This document shows, piece by piece, positions 22,791 to 35,254 of a stretch of DNA of 64,000 nt. Where the stretch lies: NCBI GenBank assembly GCA_948144175.1, contig CANXME010001453.1, forward strand, positions 1,984,001 to 2,048,000, given 5' to 3'. The DNA is from Closterium sp. NIES-65 (Eukaryota > Streptophyta > Zygnematophyceae > Desmidiales > Closteriaceae). Both the position numbers and the translations under genes were made by a program. Each line of letters starts with the position of its first letter. The first letter of the stretch is position 1. Below the pieces are notes generated by a model. That model saw only the letters and a program-made list of their open reading frames with translations. It searched no databases and had not been told where the DNA came from.

Positions 22791-25663
22791 CACCTCAGGT
22801 TCTCCCCCATCCTCAGTCACCCCAGAGATCTCCTCCTCTGAGATGGCAACCTCCACTTGCCTCGAAGGCCGCTGCATCTCATCGGCCTCAACGATCAGCG
22901 GTGTCGTAGGAAGCTTCTGCTGCTGCTGCTTCCACTCCTTGTAGTACAAGGACTCCAGGAACTTCACGTCCCTTGACACAGTCAGCTGCTGGCTGGTCAA
23001 GTCCCATATGAGCCAGCCCTTGTGGTCCTTCGCAAGTCCCAAGTGCACACCCCATCTTCCAGAAGCTTCCAACTTTCCCCTCTTCTCCTTCGGCACATGA
23101 AACACCACCATGCAGCCGTAGGCTCTCAGCATGTTGACTGCTGGTGCACTCCCATACCACTTGGTGTAAGGCACCCACTTCTTGTCCCCCACAGTTGCGA
23201 GCACCCTGTTCTTCACCACAACGACCTGCCGTAGTGCAGTCACCCAAAACGGATCCGGCAGCCCTGCACGCCCAAGGAGAGTGCGAGCACCTTCCTGCAG
23301 GGTCCGGTTGAACCGCTCAGCCACGCCGTTCTGCTGAGGGTTGTAGGGCACCGTGAGCTGATGCTGGATCCCCTTCTTCTTCAGCACCGCCTCAAAAACA
23401 GCGCCAATGAACTCTCCCCCATTGTCGGTGCGGATCACCTTCACTTTGTGTCCGCTCTCCCTTTGTGCTCTCGGCATCCACTCCTTGAGAACAGCCGCTG
23501 CCACCTCCCCCTTAGTCTTGAGAGGGTAGACCCACACCGCACGTGTGTGGTCATCCACAATGGTCAGGAAAAAGCGGCTGCCCGAGAGAGAAGGGGCCCT
23601 CGTGGGGCCCACCACGTCCATGTGCACAAGTGCAAGTGGAGCCTTCGCTGGTCCCGTGCTGCTGCTGAAGGGAAACTTCGTGAACTTGGTCTCAAGGCAT
23701 GTAGGGCAGCTCCCAATCTCCCTTGCTGCCCCCTTCACCTCCAATCCCTTCAGGTTCCCATCCTTCACCAATTTCTGCAGCATCGGAATGTTGATATGGC
23801 ACAACCTCTCGTGCCACGTGTCCCAATCGGCCTCACCACTCCCAGAAGAAGCCTTTGCCCATGCAGCCGTTGCATCCACACCAGCAAGCACCTCACCATG
23901 TGATTGCTGTGGCTGCTGCACCTTCTTGACTGCATCCAGGGCCCCAGCAGTTGGTGCAGTCTCCTCTCCTCCCGCAGTTGCTTTAGCCGCTGCCGCTGCC
24001 TTTGCCGTTGCTGGAGGTTTCCCATTCCAAGGGATGATGGGCAGCTGCCACAGGTCCTTGATGCAGCTGCTCTTCTCCTCCAAATCCCACAGCAGCAACT
24101 TCCCAAGCTTTGCACGGCAGCTGGTTGGGCCGAACGTAACTTTGGCCTTGCTTTTCTGTAGTCGGCGCACAGAGAGGAGGTTAGCGGATAAACCTTCAAC
24201 CAACAGCACATTTCCCAGCCCCACAAGCCCCCCATTGGCTCCCATAACCTTGGCATTCCCAACACCAATCACAGGGAGCAAGGCACCTGAAGCGGCAGCC
24301 ACAAACTTTATCTTCCCAGGGGGCTTCACCTCATCAAGCAAATCTGCCCGTGGAGTCATGTGACTCGTGCAACCTGAATCGATCACCCAGTGAGTGAGGG
24401 GGTGCATCACAACCTTCCCAACTAAACCCACATCACCCCCACTCCCTTGCACGTCCTCAACCATGAGGAACTTACCAGGGTCGGCTTTACCTTGTGCACC
24501 ATCACCTTGTGCACCTGAACCTTGCATAGCACCACCTCGTGCACGTTCACCACTTGGCGGCTTCATGCCTGGAGGCGCCCATCCTTCAGGCCGGCTGAAA
24601 CACTTGAACCATGGGTGTCCAGCCTTCTTGTAGTACCAGCACGCACCCTCCATTCGGGTACTCCCCTTGCCACCAGAGCTCCCATGCCCCTCGTTGTAGT
24701 CACCTCGGCCTCTTCCTCTGCCAAAGCCTCTCCCACGGCCTCGGCCTCTCCCTCCCCCTCTTCCTCTGCTGCCTCCTGCAGCTCCATACCCCTCAGCAGT
24801 TTTGTTGGCAGCACCACCTCCCATGTGGCGCCTGCGGAAGTCCTCCTGCAGGATCTGCTGCCGTAGCCACTCAGGCGTCCACTTGTCCTGCTAAACGTTG
24901 AGGGTGGGGATGAGGTTGTCCCACGAGTTGTCGAGCACCGAGATGATCTTGGTGCACTGCTGCATCTCCGACACCTTGCTGCCCGCCGCTGCCATCCTCG
25001 CATAGGTGTCCTTGATCTTGTCAAGGACCGGTTTCACATCGTCTCCCGCCTTCATGGAGAGAGCAGCCAGCTCCTTCTCCATTACGATCACCATCGGCAG
25101 CGTGTTGGGTTGTACCACATTGCGTAGCAGCTTCCACGCCTTAGGCCCGGAGTCGTCCAGCTCCACTAGGTCCTTGATATGCTGGAACATATCGTTGTTG
25201 ACCGATTGAAGGATTAGGTCGTACAGCACCGCGCTCTTCTTAATCCATTTGTCGCGGGCATCACATTCCTCCGGCATTTTCTCTTCTCCCATCGCAAGTT
25301 TCAGCAGCTTGTAGCGCTTGAAAGCGCTCCGCATCCGCCCGCTCCATTCCTCGTAGTTGGAGCCGTCCAAAGCCTCGATCTTGGACGGTGGCGGTTCACT
25401 CTTCTTCTCAGCTGCTTCTCCACTCATCTCCTCTGCTCCCAATCAGAGGTTTCAGCTCCCCCTTTTGCTGGTCACAATGTAGATCCACAATATTTTCACA
25501 AGTGACGGCGCCAACGAAATTTCGGCAGAGTTTCCCCTTAACGGAAGTCACATCCAACCTCCAGAACTCCACTTAGGCACGCCCACAGGCCATGGTGGGT
25601 CTAGGAGGGTCTTCACACTTCAGTAGACTCCCCACAAGGTCCTTAATCAGCTCTGATACCACT

Positions 25664-26539
25664 TGTTAGAGATTAAGGATCGAGTCTGTGAAGATTAGGA
25701 GCCTAAATTTCTCAAAATCGTTGGCTTGAAATTCTGGACAGAATCGTTGAGTTCACAAGAAACGTCGTCGGCCAAACTTGCACCGTTGGATTTGTTTCAA
25801 ACTCGAGTATGTTGTAGCGTGTAACCAGGGCTATCTTTCCCAATTTGAATCGTATCAAATGGTGGAGTAAATCTTGAGTTATGATTTTCGGCGCACTAGG
25901 GGGTATGCTGCCACATGCTTAACTCAATCACAATGGTTCTCACAAGTTCCACAAAGTTACACACAAGAGAGTTAGGGTAGCACTAAACCAGGTAGGAGGG
26001 AAGAGGAGGACGAGAGGGAAGGTCCCAAGAGATTCCCCAACCAAGGAAACTCCATGCCACACAATTCCCTTCCCCATAGGCAACCCCACTTTCACATTTG
26101 TCACTTTCCCAACTCATGCCATCCACCTCAACCCACTTGGCCACACTTGCCAACCTGGTTTGGCTTCACCCAACCACATGGCAGCATTCTACAGTGATGG
26201 GTTCGAATTCCCAACCCCCAAAAGTCTGTATCCCATATTGAGTCAACCCCACAACTTCCCATAGTCGCCACAACCGAAGTACAGAAAGCATACGAACTCC
26301 AACGTTCGTAACTTTCTTGATATTGCTCCGATCGCGACGATTCTTGGCTCGTCGGAAAAATCTTGAGCAGTGGAGTCACTTCAGATATCTGCTCAAGCCA
26401 AATAACATTCACACACAGTCAGAAAATCCAAACCACAGAAAAACACAAATTCTTGCGCACGATCATTTCACACATGCAACGCACGAACACATGATGGGAG
26501 GCAGACAGACGTGAATGCAAATGATAGCATCACATAACA
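25664..26539 (-). repeat. 5' LTR of Copia family B copy 2
   Basis: 876 bp, paired with 20062-20937. The Met-tRNA type primer-binding site is directly inside. Confidence 0.92.
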
Positions 26540-28063
26540 AGGACAGCGGTCGAGGAGGAGGAAGTCGACGCCGGAAGTACTGGATCTACCAAAGCCCCGA
26601 CCACCTCACCTTCGAGTGCGTCAACCGCAGTAACTCCGACGACGATGACGCCAAGAGCAGCCGCGGAAGATCGGCCAGCCGTCGTCCACGTCGAGGTAAC
26701 AAGCCGCGCAAGGAGAAGCAGTCGAGTAAGTTGACATCGGCGAAGGACGCCGACTCCTTTGCTGGCGGCAAGGGGCGAGACGAGAAGGAGGCATCGTGCT
26801 CGCTGGTCAGCGTCGTGGAGCCGACTGTCTTGCTGGCGCCGGAGGCTGTCGAGGACTTCCAGGCGATGGCGGTGGCTGTACAGGCAAACCCGGCAGTGGT
26901 CCTGCTCGCCAGCGGCTGCTCACATCACCTGATGGGGACGAAGGAGGCCTTCGTCGACCTGCAGTCGAGCGGCAACGTCAAGCATGTGCGCGGCTTCAAC
27001 GAGGCGCTGTAGGTCGTCCATGGCCGGGGCATGGTCGCCTTGCAAGGGGAGGCCAGGAAGCAGGTGCTGATTCTCAATGTGCTCTACGTCCCGAGCGTGC
27101 ACGCGAATCTGCTGTCGGCCGGCCAGCTGAAGGAGAACAGCGTGAAGCTGAAGGACGATGGCGACGGGATGTTGCTCGTCATGGCGGCAGGGGACGTCCT
27201 CGGTCGGGCGTTCTACACCCGCCGGGTCCTCTGCACCGACTTGCGTCCCTGCTCAACAAAGTCAATGACGTGCTCGACGGAGGTGGTGGCCCTGCGGGCC
27301 ATCGTCTCAGCGACGAAGTTGACAACGGACAAACTACATGCGAGACTCGTGCACGTCGCCATGGACACCATCCGGAGCTCGGCGAAGCACAGGGTCGCCA
27401 TTGGGCTGAACTTCAAGTCACCGTCTGGCGCTGACTCACAGCGTGTCTCGTGCGTCAGTGGGAAGCTGGCGCGGCACAGCTTCCCCGACCAGGGCTCCGA
27501 CGCTGACGACTTGCTGGCCGTCGTGCACATCGACTTGTGCGGGCCGTTCCGCATAGCGGCCAAGGACGGTAGCCTCTACTTCTTGCTGCTGAAGGACAGG
27601 AGGACCCGCTATATGTGGGTGACGCCGGTCGCCAAGAAGTCGGACGTGCTGCAGGAATTCCAGAAGTGGCTGGAATGCAAGTTGCAGGAGTTTTTTTTAA
27701 TTATTATTATTTGCAATGCAAATTACACTATAAAAGCGCATACAAGCGTTAACAGTCGTAACTGTAGCTGATGGGCCCAGACAGTAGCTTGCCATCGTAC
27801 CCATCCTGACAACTTATGGGGGACGGAAGATCGTGTGCGTATTGGCCCAGATGGAGGTAAAACCACCGGTCCACGCAAGCGATTTAGCCGAGCTGTCACA
27901 TACCCTGCTCATGAGACGAAATTCGTCCGGATCCAACCGCTCCAGGATGGAACATTGCCCCGGCCCCAGCATGATTCCCGCCCATTTGCTTCTCTTCTTT
28001 GCCCAAAGGTAAACCCTCGTACGAGTGTAGAAGGCCGCCGCAATCTTATGAAACTCCACCCAT

Positions 28064-28170
28064 TGTCAAACACTATATGTGTTATTGTTGTGTAGGCTAT
28101 AGTGGGTTAGTCTTTAGGGGGTACACAAACTAGGGTTTCCTACTTGTACTCCAATCACTTCTTCGTAACA
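28064..28170 (+). repeat. 5' LTR of Copia family D
   Basis: 107 bp, TGTCAAACAC...CGTAACA, with the primer-binding site directly after it. Confidence 0.88.
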
Positions 28171-28199
28171 TGGTATCAGAGCAGGTCCTCCGTTAGGAC

Positions 28200-28900
28200 C
28201 GATTCTTAGGGCCCACCACTACTGCTGCCTACTAGCGCCCTCGTGCGCCCTACTGTCGGAGCGCCCTCAAGCGCCTCCCCCCCTAGCGCCCTCGTGCGCC
28301 TCGTTTTCACGGACCCCTAAGGCCCCGCGACCCGCGACCCGCCCCCCCCTTAGCGACTCGCGCGCCACCCCTTAGAGGCCCCGTCGACCCCGCGCGCCGC
28401 CCCTTAGAGGCCCCGCTGGCCCCGCTTAGAGGCCCCGTCGGCCCCCTATACCCCGCGTGCGCCCACCCCTTAGCGGCCCCGTCGGCCCCGTCGACCCCAC
28501 GCGCCGCCCCTTAGCGGCCCCGCTGGCCCCGTCGACCCCGCGCGCCGCCCCCTTAGAGACCCCAGCAGGCCCCATCGACCCCACGCGCCGCCCCTTAGCG
28601 GCCCCACTGGCCCCGTCGACCCCGCGCGCGACCCCCTTAGAGGCCCCATCAGCCCCGTTTGCCCCGCGCGCGCCCACTCTTTAGCGGCCCCGTCGGCCCC
28701 CCCTCGACCCACGCGCCGCCCCTTAGCACCCCGCCGCGACACCCACGGCCCCGCCACAACGAGCCGCCCGAACCGAGCAGCCCGAACCGAGCCCCCCAGC
28801 CGGAACCGAGCCACCCGAACCGAGCCGCCCAGCCCGAACCGAGCCGCGCCGCCCGAACCGAGCCGCGCCGCCCATACTGGACCGAGCCGCCCTACCTAAG
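28200..28900. repeat. GC-rich leader repeats of Copia family D
   Basis: Degenerate units around ccccgtcgaccccgcgcgcc and gccccttagaggccccg, then gaaccgagccgcccg units (28770-28880). Same position as the leader arrays of families A and the TRIM-like copy. Confidence 0.75.
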
Positions 28901-30047
28901 TCGCACTGCCTACTGTTTTGAGGATGCACCTACTGCTGCTACTGCTACTCTACTACTACTCCTACTACTGCTATGGCTAGCCCTCCTGTGCTAGCTTTTG
29001 ATGCTGAGGGCCGCCCAGTGAAGTTCGAAACCTGGCTAGATGACCTACACCTCTTCCTACAGCTCACTGCCAAGGAGGACATCTCACTGTACGATCACGC
29101 CCTAGGCCATGCTACTGCTCCTGCTGCTACTGCTGACAGCACTGCCCGCTCACAGTGGCAGAATCGTGACGCCCACGCTTCCTTTGCTATTCGCAACTCC
29201 CTGCCGATAGACGAGCGCGAGCACTTAGGCCAGCACAAGACTGCACAGGCACTGTACACCGCTGTCGTTGCCCGCTACTCCTCACCTTCCTCTGCCGCGC
29301 TAGGCCGTCTCTCACTCCCCTACCTGTTTCCCGACCTGGCCTCGTTCCACACAGTCGCTGACCTCATCACGCACCTCCGTACTAGTGAGGCCCGCTTCCG
29401 TGCCGCCATGCTCGATGAGTTTCTTGCCAAGAACCCTCCCCCGCTCTCGCTCATTCTTTACCACCTAGTCACCTGCCTCCTTGACACTCTGCGTGCTATC
29501 AGGGATCACTTCCTAGCTCGCTGCCCCACTGAGCTCACCATTGCCTTTCTTGAGAAGGAATTGCTTGCAGGTGAGGCTAGCATAGTCGCTGTAGGTGCGT
29601 CTCGTGGCGACCCCCGCACCCCTTTCTTTGAGGGGTGTTCCCCTTCCCCCCTTCTTCCCTCTGTAGCCTCTGCTTCTGCTGTCGACCTCCTTGGTTCTGG
29701 GAATGTCGGGGCTGCGTCTGCTCTGAGCGGGCGCCGCAGCGATAAGGGAAAAGGGGGCAAGGGAGGCGAAGGTGACGGCGAGGGAGGCGGTGGTGGGGGT
29801 GGTGGCGGCGGTGGGGGTGGTGGTGGGAATGGTGGGGCTAGTGGCAGCGGTGTGGGTGGTGTCGGCAGCGGCGGGGGAGGTGGCAGGGGCGGGGGCGGTG
29901 GTGGGGGCGGCGGTGGACGCGGCGGCGGCAAGGGAGGAGGTGGTCAAGGAGGTGGCGGCGGCGGTGGTGGTCGTGGAGGCACTGGCGGTGGCCAGAGCCT
30001 GCAGCACTCTCCGTCGCCCCAGGAGCTCCGTGAGTGGTACGCTCAGC

Positions 30048-30092
30048 ACGGGGGGGGGGGGGGGGGGTGGGGGGGGGGGGGGGGGGGGGGGG
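30048..30092. repeat. Poly-G tracts in Copia family D gag
   Basis: Two runs of G separated by a single t. Tract length is likely unreliable in the assembly, so frames read across it should not be trusted. Confidence 0.85.
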
Positions 30093-33000
30093 ATGGCCTT
30101 AGCTGCACGTACGTCATCCGCACTTGTGACCGCACTGGTCAGACGTGTGGGAGGGCGCACCCCACGCAGCGCGGCTTCTCACGCCTCGACGACGCTTGGC
30201 GTACTTAGTTCCCTGACGCCACTGAGCTGCCCCGCTATGCTGATCTGATGAAGCAAAACATTGATATCTTTGCTCTAGACTTTGATGCTATTCTCTCTGC
30301 CATGTATGTGATGTCTATTAGTGGAGAGGGTGCCCAGTACCTGCGTGTTCCGCCCGACCCGGGCATTCGACCCGGTCAGGCTGCCGCTCTAGGTGCTAGA
30401 GTGTCTGCTACCCCAGGTGCTGGTGAGGCTGCTGCTCTAGGTGCTGGTGCGTCTGCGCCCCCTGGTACTTAGTCGACTGAGGCACTGCACACCTTTACAC
30501 TAGACTCAGGTGCCTCCCGCTGTTTCTTTCGTGACCACACGGCTCTCGAGCAGCTTGCTCGGCCCGTTGCAGTCTCTCTCGCTGACTCCCCTGGGGGTCC
30601 AGTCCTTGCGACCTCCTCCACTGTCCTCCCCTGTCCGGCCGTCCCGTCGGGCATACTGTCCGGTCTCTACCTCCCCTCGTTCTCTACAAACTTGGTGGCG
30701 GGTAGTGCGCTCCAGGACATGGGTGTCCACCAGTTCACACCTGCCTACGAGCGCGTGACACACTGCACGTGTGCTCGGACGGGCCGTCACCTGGCGACCT
30801 TCACACGGCAGCCGGGGTCGGACCTGTACACACTGACTACTGAGTCCCCTCAGGTAGCTTCGTCTGCGTCTGCGTCAGGTCAGCTCTCGGCCCCCTGCTC
30901 GTGCCGCTCTCTGGCGCACGAGACCGTCCTCTGGCACCACCAACTTGGTCACCCGTCCGTGCAGCGCCTTCGGGCAATGCACAAACGGTACCTTGTCTCT
31001 GGTCTTCCCAGGGTTCTCCCTCCCCTCCCACCCTCACCTGCTCCTCCCTGTCTTCCCTGCGTCGAGGGGCGGCAGCGCGCTGCTCCTCACTCCTCGTTTC
31101 CCCCGACGACTGCTCCCTTGCAGACGCTCCACATGGACGTGTGGGGCCCCGCCCGCGTCCATGGTCAGGGTCAGGAGAGGTACTTCCTGATAGTTGTTAG
31201 ACGACTACTCGCGCTACACCACGGTCTTCCCCTTGCGCACCAAGGGTGAGGTCCGTGATGTTTTGATCCCTTGGATCCACGCTTCTCGTCTTCAGCTCAG
31301 CGAGCGTTTCCACTCGGACTTTCCTCTCCTGCGCTTGCACTCTGACAGAGGTGGTGAGTTCTCTTCCGACCTCTTGGCAGCCTACTATGCGGAGCACGGA
31401 ATCTGCCTGTCGTTCACGCTTCCGGCCTCTCCACACCAGAATGGGGTTGCTGAGCGCTGCATTGGCTTGGTCATGGAGGCCGCCCGTACCTCCTTGATCC
31501 ATGCGGCAGCTCCCCACTTTCTGTGGCCGTTTGCGGTCCGATACGCTGCGCATTAGCTTAACCTCTGGCCCCGTGTCTCCTTGCCAGAGACCTCCCCGAC
31601 ACTGCGTTGGACGGGAGAGGTTGGCGATGTGTCGCGTTTTCAGGTCTGGGGATCCCGAGCTTTAGTTCGCAATACGCCAGCGGACAAGCTCTCCTCCCAC
31701 GCTGTTCCGTGTGTCTTCCTAGGCTTTGTTCTGGACGCGTCTGGTTGGTAGTTTTACCTCCCCACCTCCCGCCGTGTCCGCGCCTCTCAGGACGTCACCT
31801 TTGACGAGTCGGTACCCTTCTACCGCCTCTTCCCCTACCGCACTGCCTTGCTCCCTCCCCCGCCTCTCTTCCTCGCCCCAGGTGCTGTTGTGGTAGACCC
31901 CCTCCCCCCTCAGGGTGCCGCTCCCTCAGGTGTGTCCTAGGTAGACCCAGTTGAGCGTGTCAAGGTAGCTGTCGACTCTCGTCCTGCTCGGGGTGCTGAG
32001 CCTGAGCATGCGGAGCCTGGGGTTGCGGAGACTGAGGGTGCGGAGTCTGGGGGTGCTGAGCCTGGGAGTACGGAGCCTGCTTGTGCTGAGTCTGGGGGTG
32101 CTGAGCCTGGGAGTGCTACGGCTGGAAGAGCTCTCTCCTCACAGCAGCTGCGTGAGTGGTACTTACAGTACTGCAGCCTCAGGAGAGGTGCTTCTGGAGC
32201 TAGGAGTGCTGCTGGAGCTGGTGCTCGTGCTTCCTCTCCTAGGCGGAAGCTGCCCTCTCCCCAGCGACTTCGTGAGTGGTACGCACGGCGCTGCAGTCTC
32301 AAGAGTGGCGCTCCTAGTGTCGAGGACCCTGCTACTGGTGCAGCGGATCCTGGAGTTGGAGTTGCTGCTGCTGCTGCGAACCCGGGCGTTGGAGCTGCTG
32401 CTGGTGCTGCGGACCCTGGAGTTGGGGTTGCTACTAGTGCTGCGGACCCGGGAGTTGGAGCTGCTGCTGGTGTTGTGGACCCTGGAGTTGGGGCTGCTGC
32501 TGGTGCTGCGGACCTGGGCGTTGGAGCTGCAGAAGCGGCTGAACCTGGCGGTGCTGGGGGTGTTGCTGGAGCTGCTGGAGGTTTTGGTGCTGTCTCTGCT
32601 GCTGCAGGGGGCACCTCGCGGCCGCGGCCGTACTTCATTCCACTCCTTCAGCAGGTTCTTGGTCAGTCACCTCAGCCTGGTCCCCCTCCCTCTGTAGAGT
32701 GTCCACCGCCGGTCCAGTCGCAGTCACAGCTACCACCTGCCTCGCCACTTCCTCATCCTTCTCCCTACACTGGTCCTACAGGCGGTCTTACGGAGCGTCG
32801 TGATCCTGAGTCTCGCCCTGTGTCGCCTGTGTCCCGTCCTGAGTCACCTCTTTGAACTACTTCCACTAGTCGCCGTACTCCGCGTGAGTGTCCGCCACCA
32901 GTCCCTAGCACACACCGGATGTCACTGCGTCCCTCCACTGCTCCACAGCGTATCCCTCTGCCGTCTCCTCTTGAGTCCTCTTTTCCTGCTCTTGCTGACC

Positions 33001-35128
33001 CTGAATCTGACTCTCTTCGTGCTGCCAGTCCTACTGTCACGCGCCTCCTGGCCACTGCTAACACTGACCCTTCGTTTGAGTCTGCTGCTGCGTCTGCCCT
33101 AGTTGCTGAGCTTCTCGACTTTGCTGCTCGCTGTCGTCTAGACTACGCTGCCATTCTTGTTGCTCATTCTAAGTGTGTCTGTCCTCCGTCTGTCGGGGGT
33201 GAGTGTGCTCTTAGCACGGACGTCGTTGAGGACCGACAGGAGGATCTTGAGTGTCTTGCAGCAGCTGCGCCCCATCTCGTGTCCATGCTAGTTGCCCCTG
33301 AGGGAGACCCGGATGCACCAGACATCCCGACTCCTCGATCGTACGCTGAGGTGATCGAGGGTCCCTACTCCTCACACTGGCAGTCAGCCATGGACGCAGA
33401 GATGGCCTCCTGGATGTCCACAGGCACCTACGTCGACGAGGTTCCCCCACCTGGGGCGAACATCGTTAGTGGCATGTGGATTTTCAGGGTGAAGCAACCG
33501 CCGGGTTCTCCGCCTGTCTTCAAGGCTCGTTACGTTGCTCGAGGCTTCAGTCAGCGAGAGGGAGTTGACTTCTTTCAGACCTTCTCCCCCACCCCGAAGA
33601 TGACCACTCTTCGGGTACTACTGCACGTTGCTACTCAGCGCGACTACGAGCTTCACTCTCTTGACTTCAGCACAGCTTTCTTGCAGGGCAGTCTGCACGA
33701 GGAGATCTGGCTGCGCCGCCCTCCTGGCTTCACTGGGTCGTTTCCTCCTGGTACCCAGTGGAGCCTCCGGCGGCTGGTCTACGGTCTCCGCCAGGCCCCA
33801 CGTGAGTGGCATGATACACTGAGGACTACTCTTGCGGCACTTGGGTACTCGCCTTCTACTGCTGACCCCTCGCTGTTTCTACGCACCGACACTTTGCTGC
33901 CGCCGTTCTACATCCTCGTGTACGTCGACGACTTGGTCTTTGCCACAGCTGACACTGAGTCCCTTGCCCACGTGTAGTCGGAGCTGCAGAAGAGACACAC
34001 GTGCAACGACCTGGGTGAACTGCGCAGCTACCTTGGCTTGCAGATCACCCGGGACAGAGCACGCTGCACCATTACCCTGACTCAGTCACACATGGTGCAG
34101 CAGGTCCTTCAGCGCTTCGGCTTCACCTGGTCCTCAGCACAGGCCACTCCTCTGGCTATAGGTCACTCGCTCTCAGCTCTGCCTTCGGATGAGTGCGTAG
34201 AGTCGAGTGGTCCTTACCCAGAGCTAGTTGGTTGCCTCATGTACCTGATGACTTGTACTCGTCCTGACCTAGCATACCCTCTTGGCCTTCTGGCTCGCTA
34301 CGTGGCTCCTGGTCGTCACCGAAAGGTGCACTGGGATGCTGCAAAGAGGGTATTGCGCTACTTGTGCAGTTCATCAGGCATGGGGCTCGTGCTTGGAGGA
34401 GGGAGCTCAATTGTTCTCACTGGGCACTTAGACGTTTCTTGGGTTGACGACCAGGCTACTCAGCGGTCGTCACAGGGTTACACCTTCAGCCTTGGCTGTG
34501 GTTCAGTTTCGTGGTGCTCTACGCGTTCGTCTTCAGTTCTCAGCTCCAGTTGTGAGGCTGAGATCTACGCCACAACCATGGCTGCACAGGAGTTACGATG
34601 GCTCACCTACTTGCTGACCGACCTTGGAGAGCGGCCTAGTTCTCCTCGAGTGCTGTACGTCGACAACAAGGCTGCCATTGCCTTGTGTGAGGAGCACATA
34701 CTGGAGCACAGAACGAAGCACATCGCTCTCCGTTACTTCCTTGCTCGTGAGGTGCAGCAGCGTGGTCAGCTTCGTCTACGCTACGTGGCCTCTCAGGCCA
34801 ACACCGCTAATATATTCACCAAGGCACTTCACTCTGGTGATCATCAGCGCTTCTGTACTTTGTTGGGGCTGGTACCCACTTTGCCTCACTTGTTGTAGGC
34901 TTTGCCTGTACTGTGATCTCTATATATACTCCTGCCTGTTTGCTCTGCTAGGCTGAGATCACCTTTGCTGTCTGTACTACTTATATCTAATTTTGCATGT
35001 GAACTGGCCATGTGGCCTTTTGCTTGTGCTCGGAGTGTGTGGTAACATTGTGATCCACCCTGAGCTTGCTTGCCTTTCTTGACTGTTCTTGTGACCCCTT
35101 GCTCTCCCCCACTTTGCCTATGGGGGTG

Positions 35129-35254
35129 TGTCAAACACTATATGTGTTATTGTTGTGTAGGCTATAGTGGGTTAGTCTTTAGGGGGTACACAAAGCTAGG
35201 GTTTCCTACTTGTACTCCAAACTTTCATAGTGCAATCACTTCTTCTTCGAAACA
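35129..35254 (+). repeat. 3' LTR of Copia family D
   Basis: 126 bp, the same start as 28064-28170 plus an inserted stretch near the end. Preceded by a G-rich polypurine tract. Confidence 0.88.

Larger units (their letters stand above)
20062..26539 (-). mobile_element. Ty1/copia family B, copy 2 (young)
   Basis: 876-bp LTRs at 20062-20937 and 25664-26539 (TGTTAG...TAACA) are about 99% alike by eye. Flanks are AGGAG and AGGAC, a 5-bp duplication with one difference. The primer-binding site (tggtatcagagc) adjoins 25663, and the polypurine tract (agagggggagtt) adjoins 20938. Minus-strand order: gag (24891-25442; DGSNYEEW), CCHC-like knuckle (CWYYKKAGHPWFKCF), protease (VIDSGCTSHM), GAG-pre-integrase (WHERLCHI), integrase (HMDVVGP, TDNGGEF, PQQNGVAERF), a CTG-repeat encoded Gln run (22748-22787), reverse transcriptase (FLNGVI, YVDDILLF) and RNase H (YTDASF, ...ADILTKRL). 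Young and nearly whole, with a couple of breaks. It lies in the gag of family C. Confidence 0.93.
28064..35254 (+). mobile_element. Ty1/copia family D (relative of A), decayed
   Basis: Short LTRs at 28064-28170 and 35129-35254 (TGTCAAACAC start) are flanked by the duplication CCCAT (28059-28063 and 35255-35259). The primer-binding site tggtatcagagcagg starts at 28171, and the polypurine tract (tatgggggtg) ends at 35128. It has a GC-rich leader (28200-28900), gag from the Met at 28973 (MASPPVLAFDAEGRP), a Gly-rich segment with G homopolymers (about 29760-30092), protease (LDSGAS, about 30500), GAG-pre-integrase and integrase (about 30930-31560), a repetitive linker (31980-32600), reverse transcriptase (33450-33970) and RNase H (34410-34830). 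The protein order matches family A. The LTRs differ by an insertion and scattered changes, so it is older than family A. Broken, around ten breaks. Confidence 0.93.
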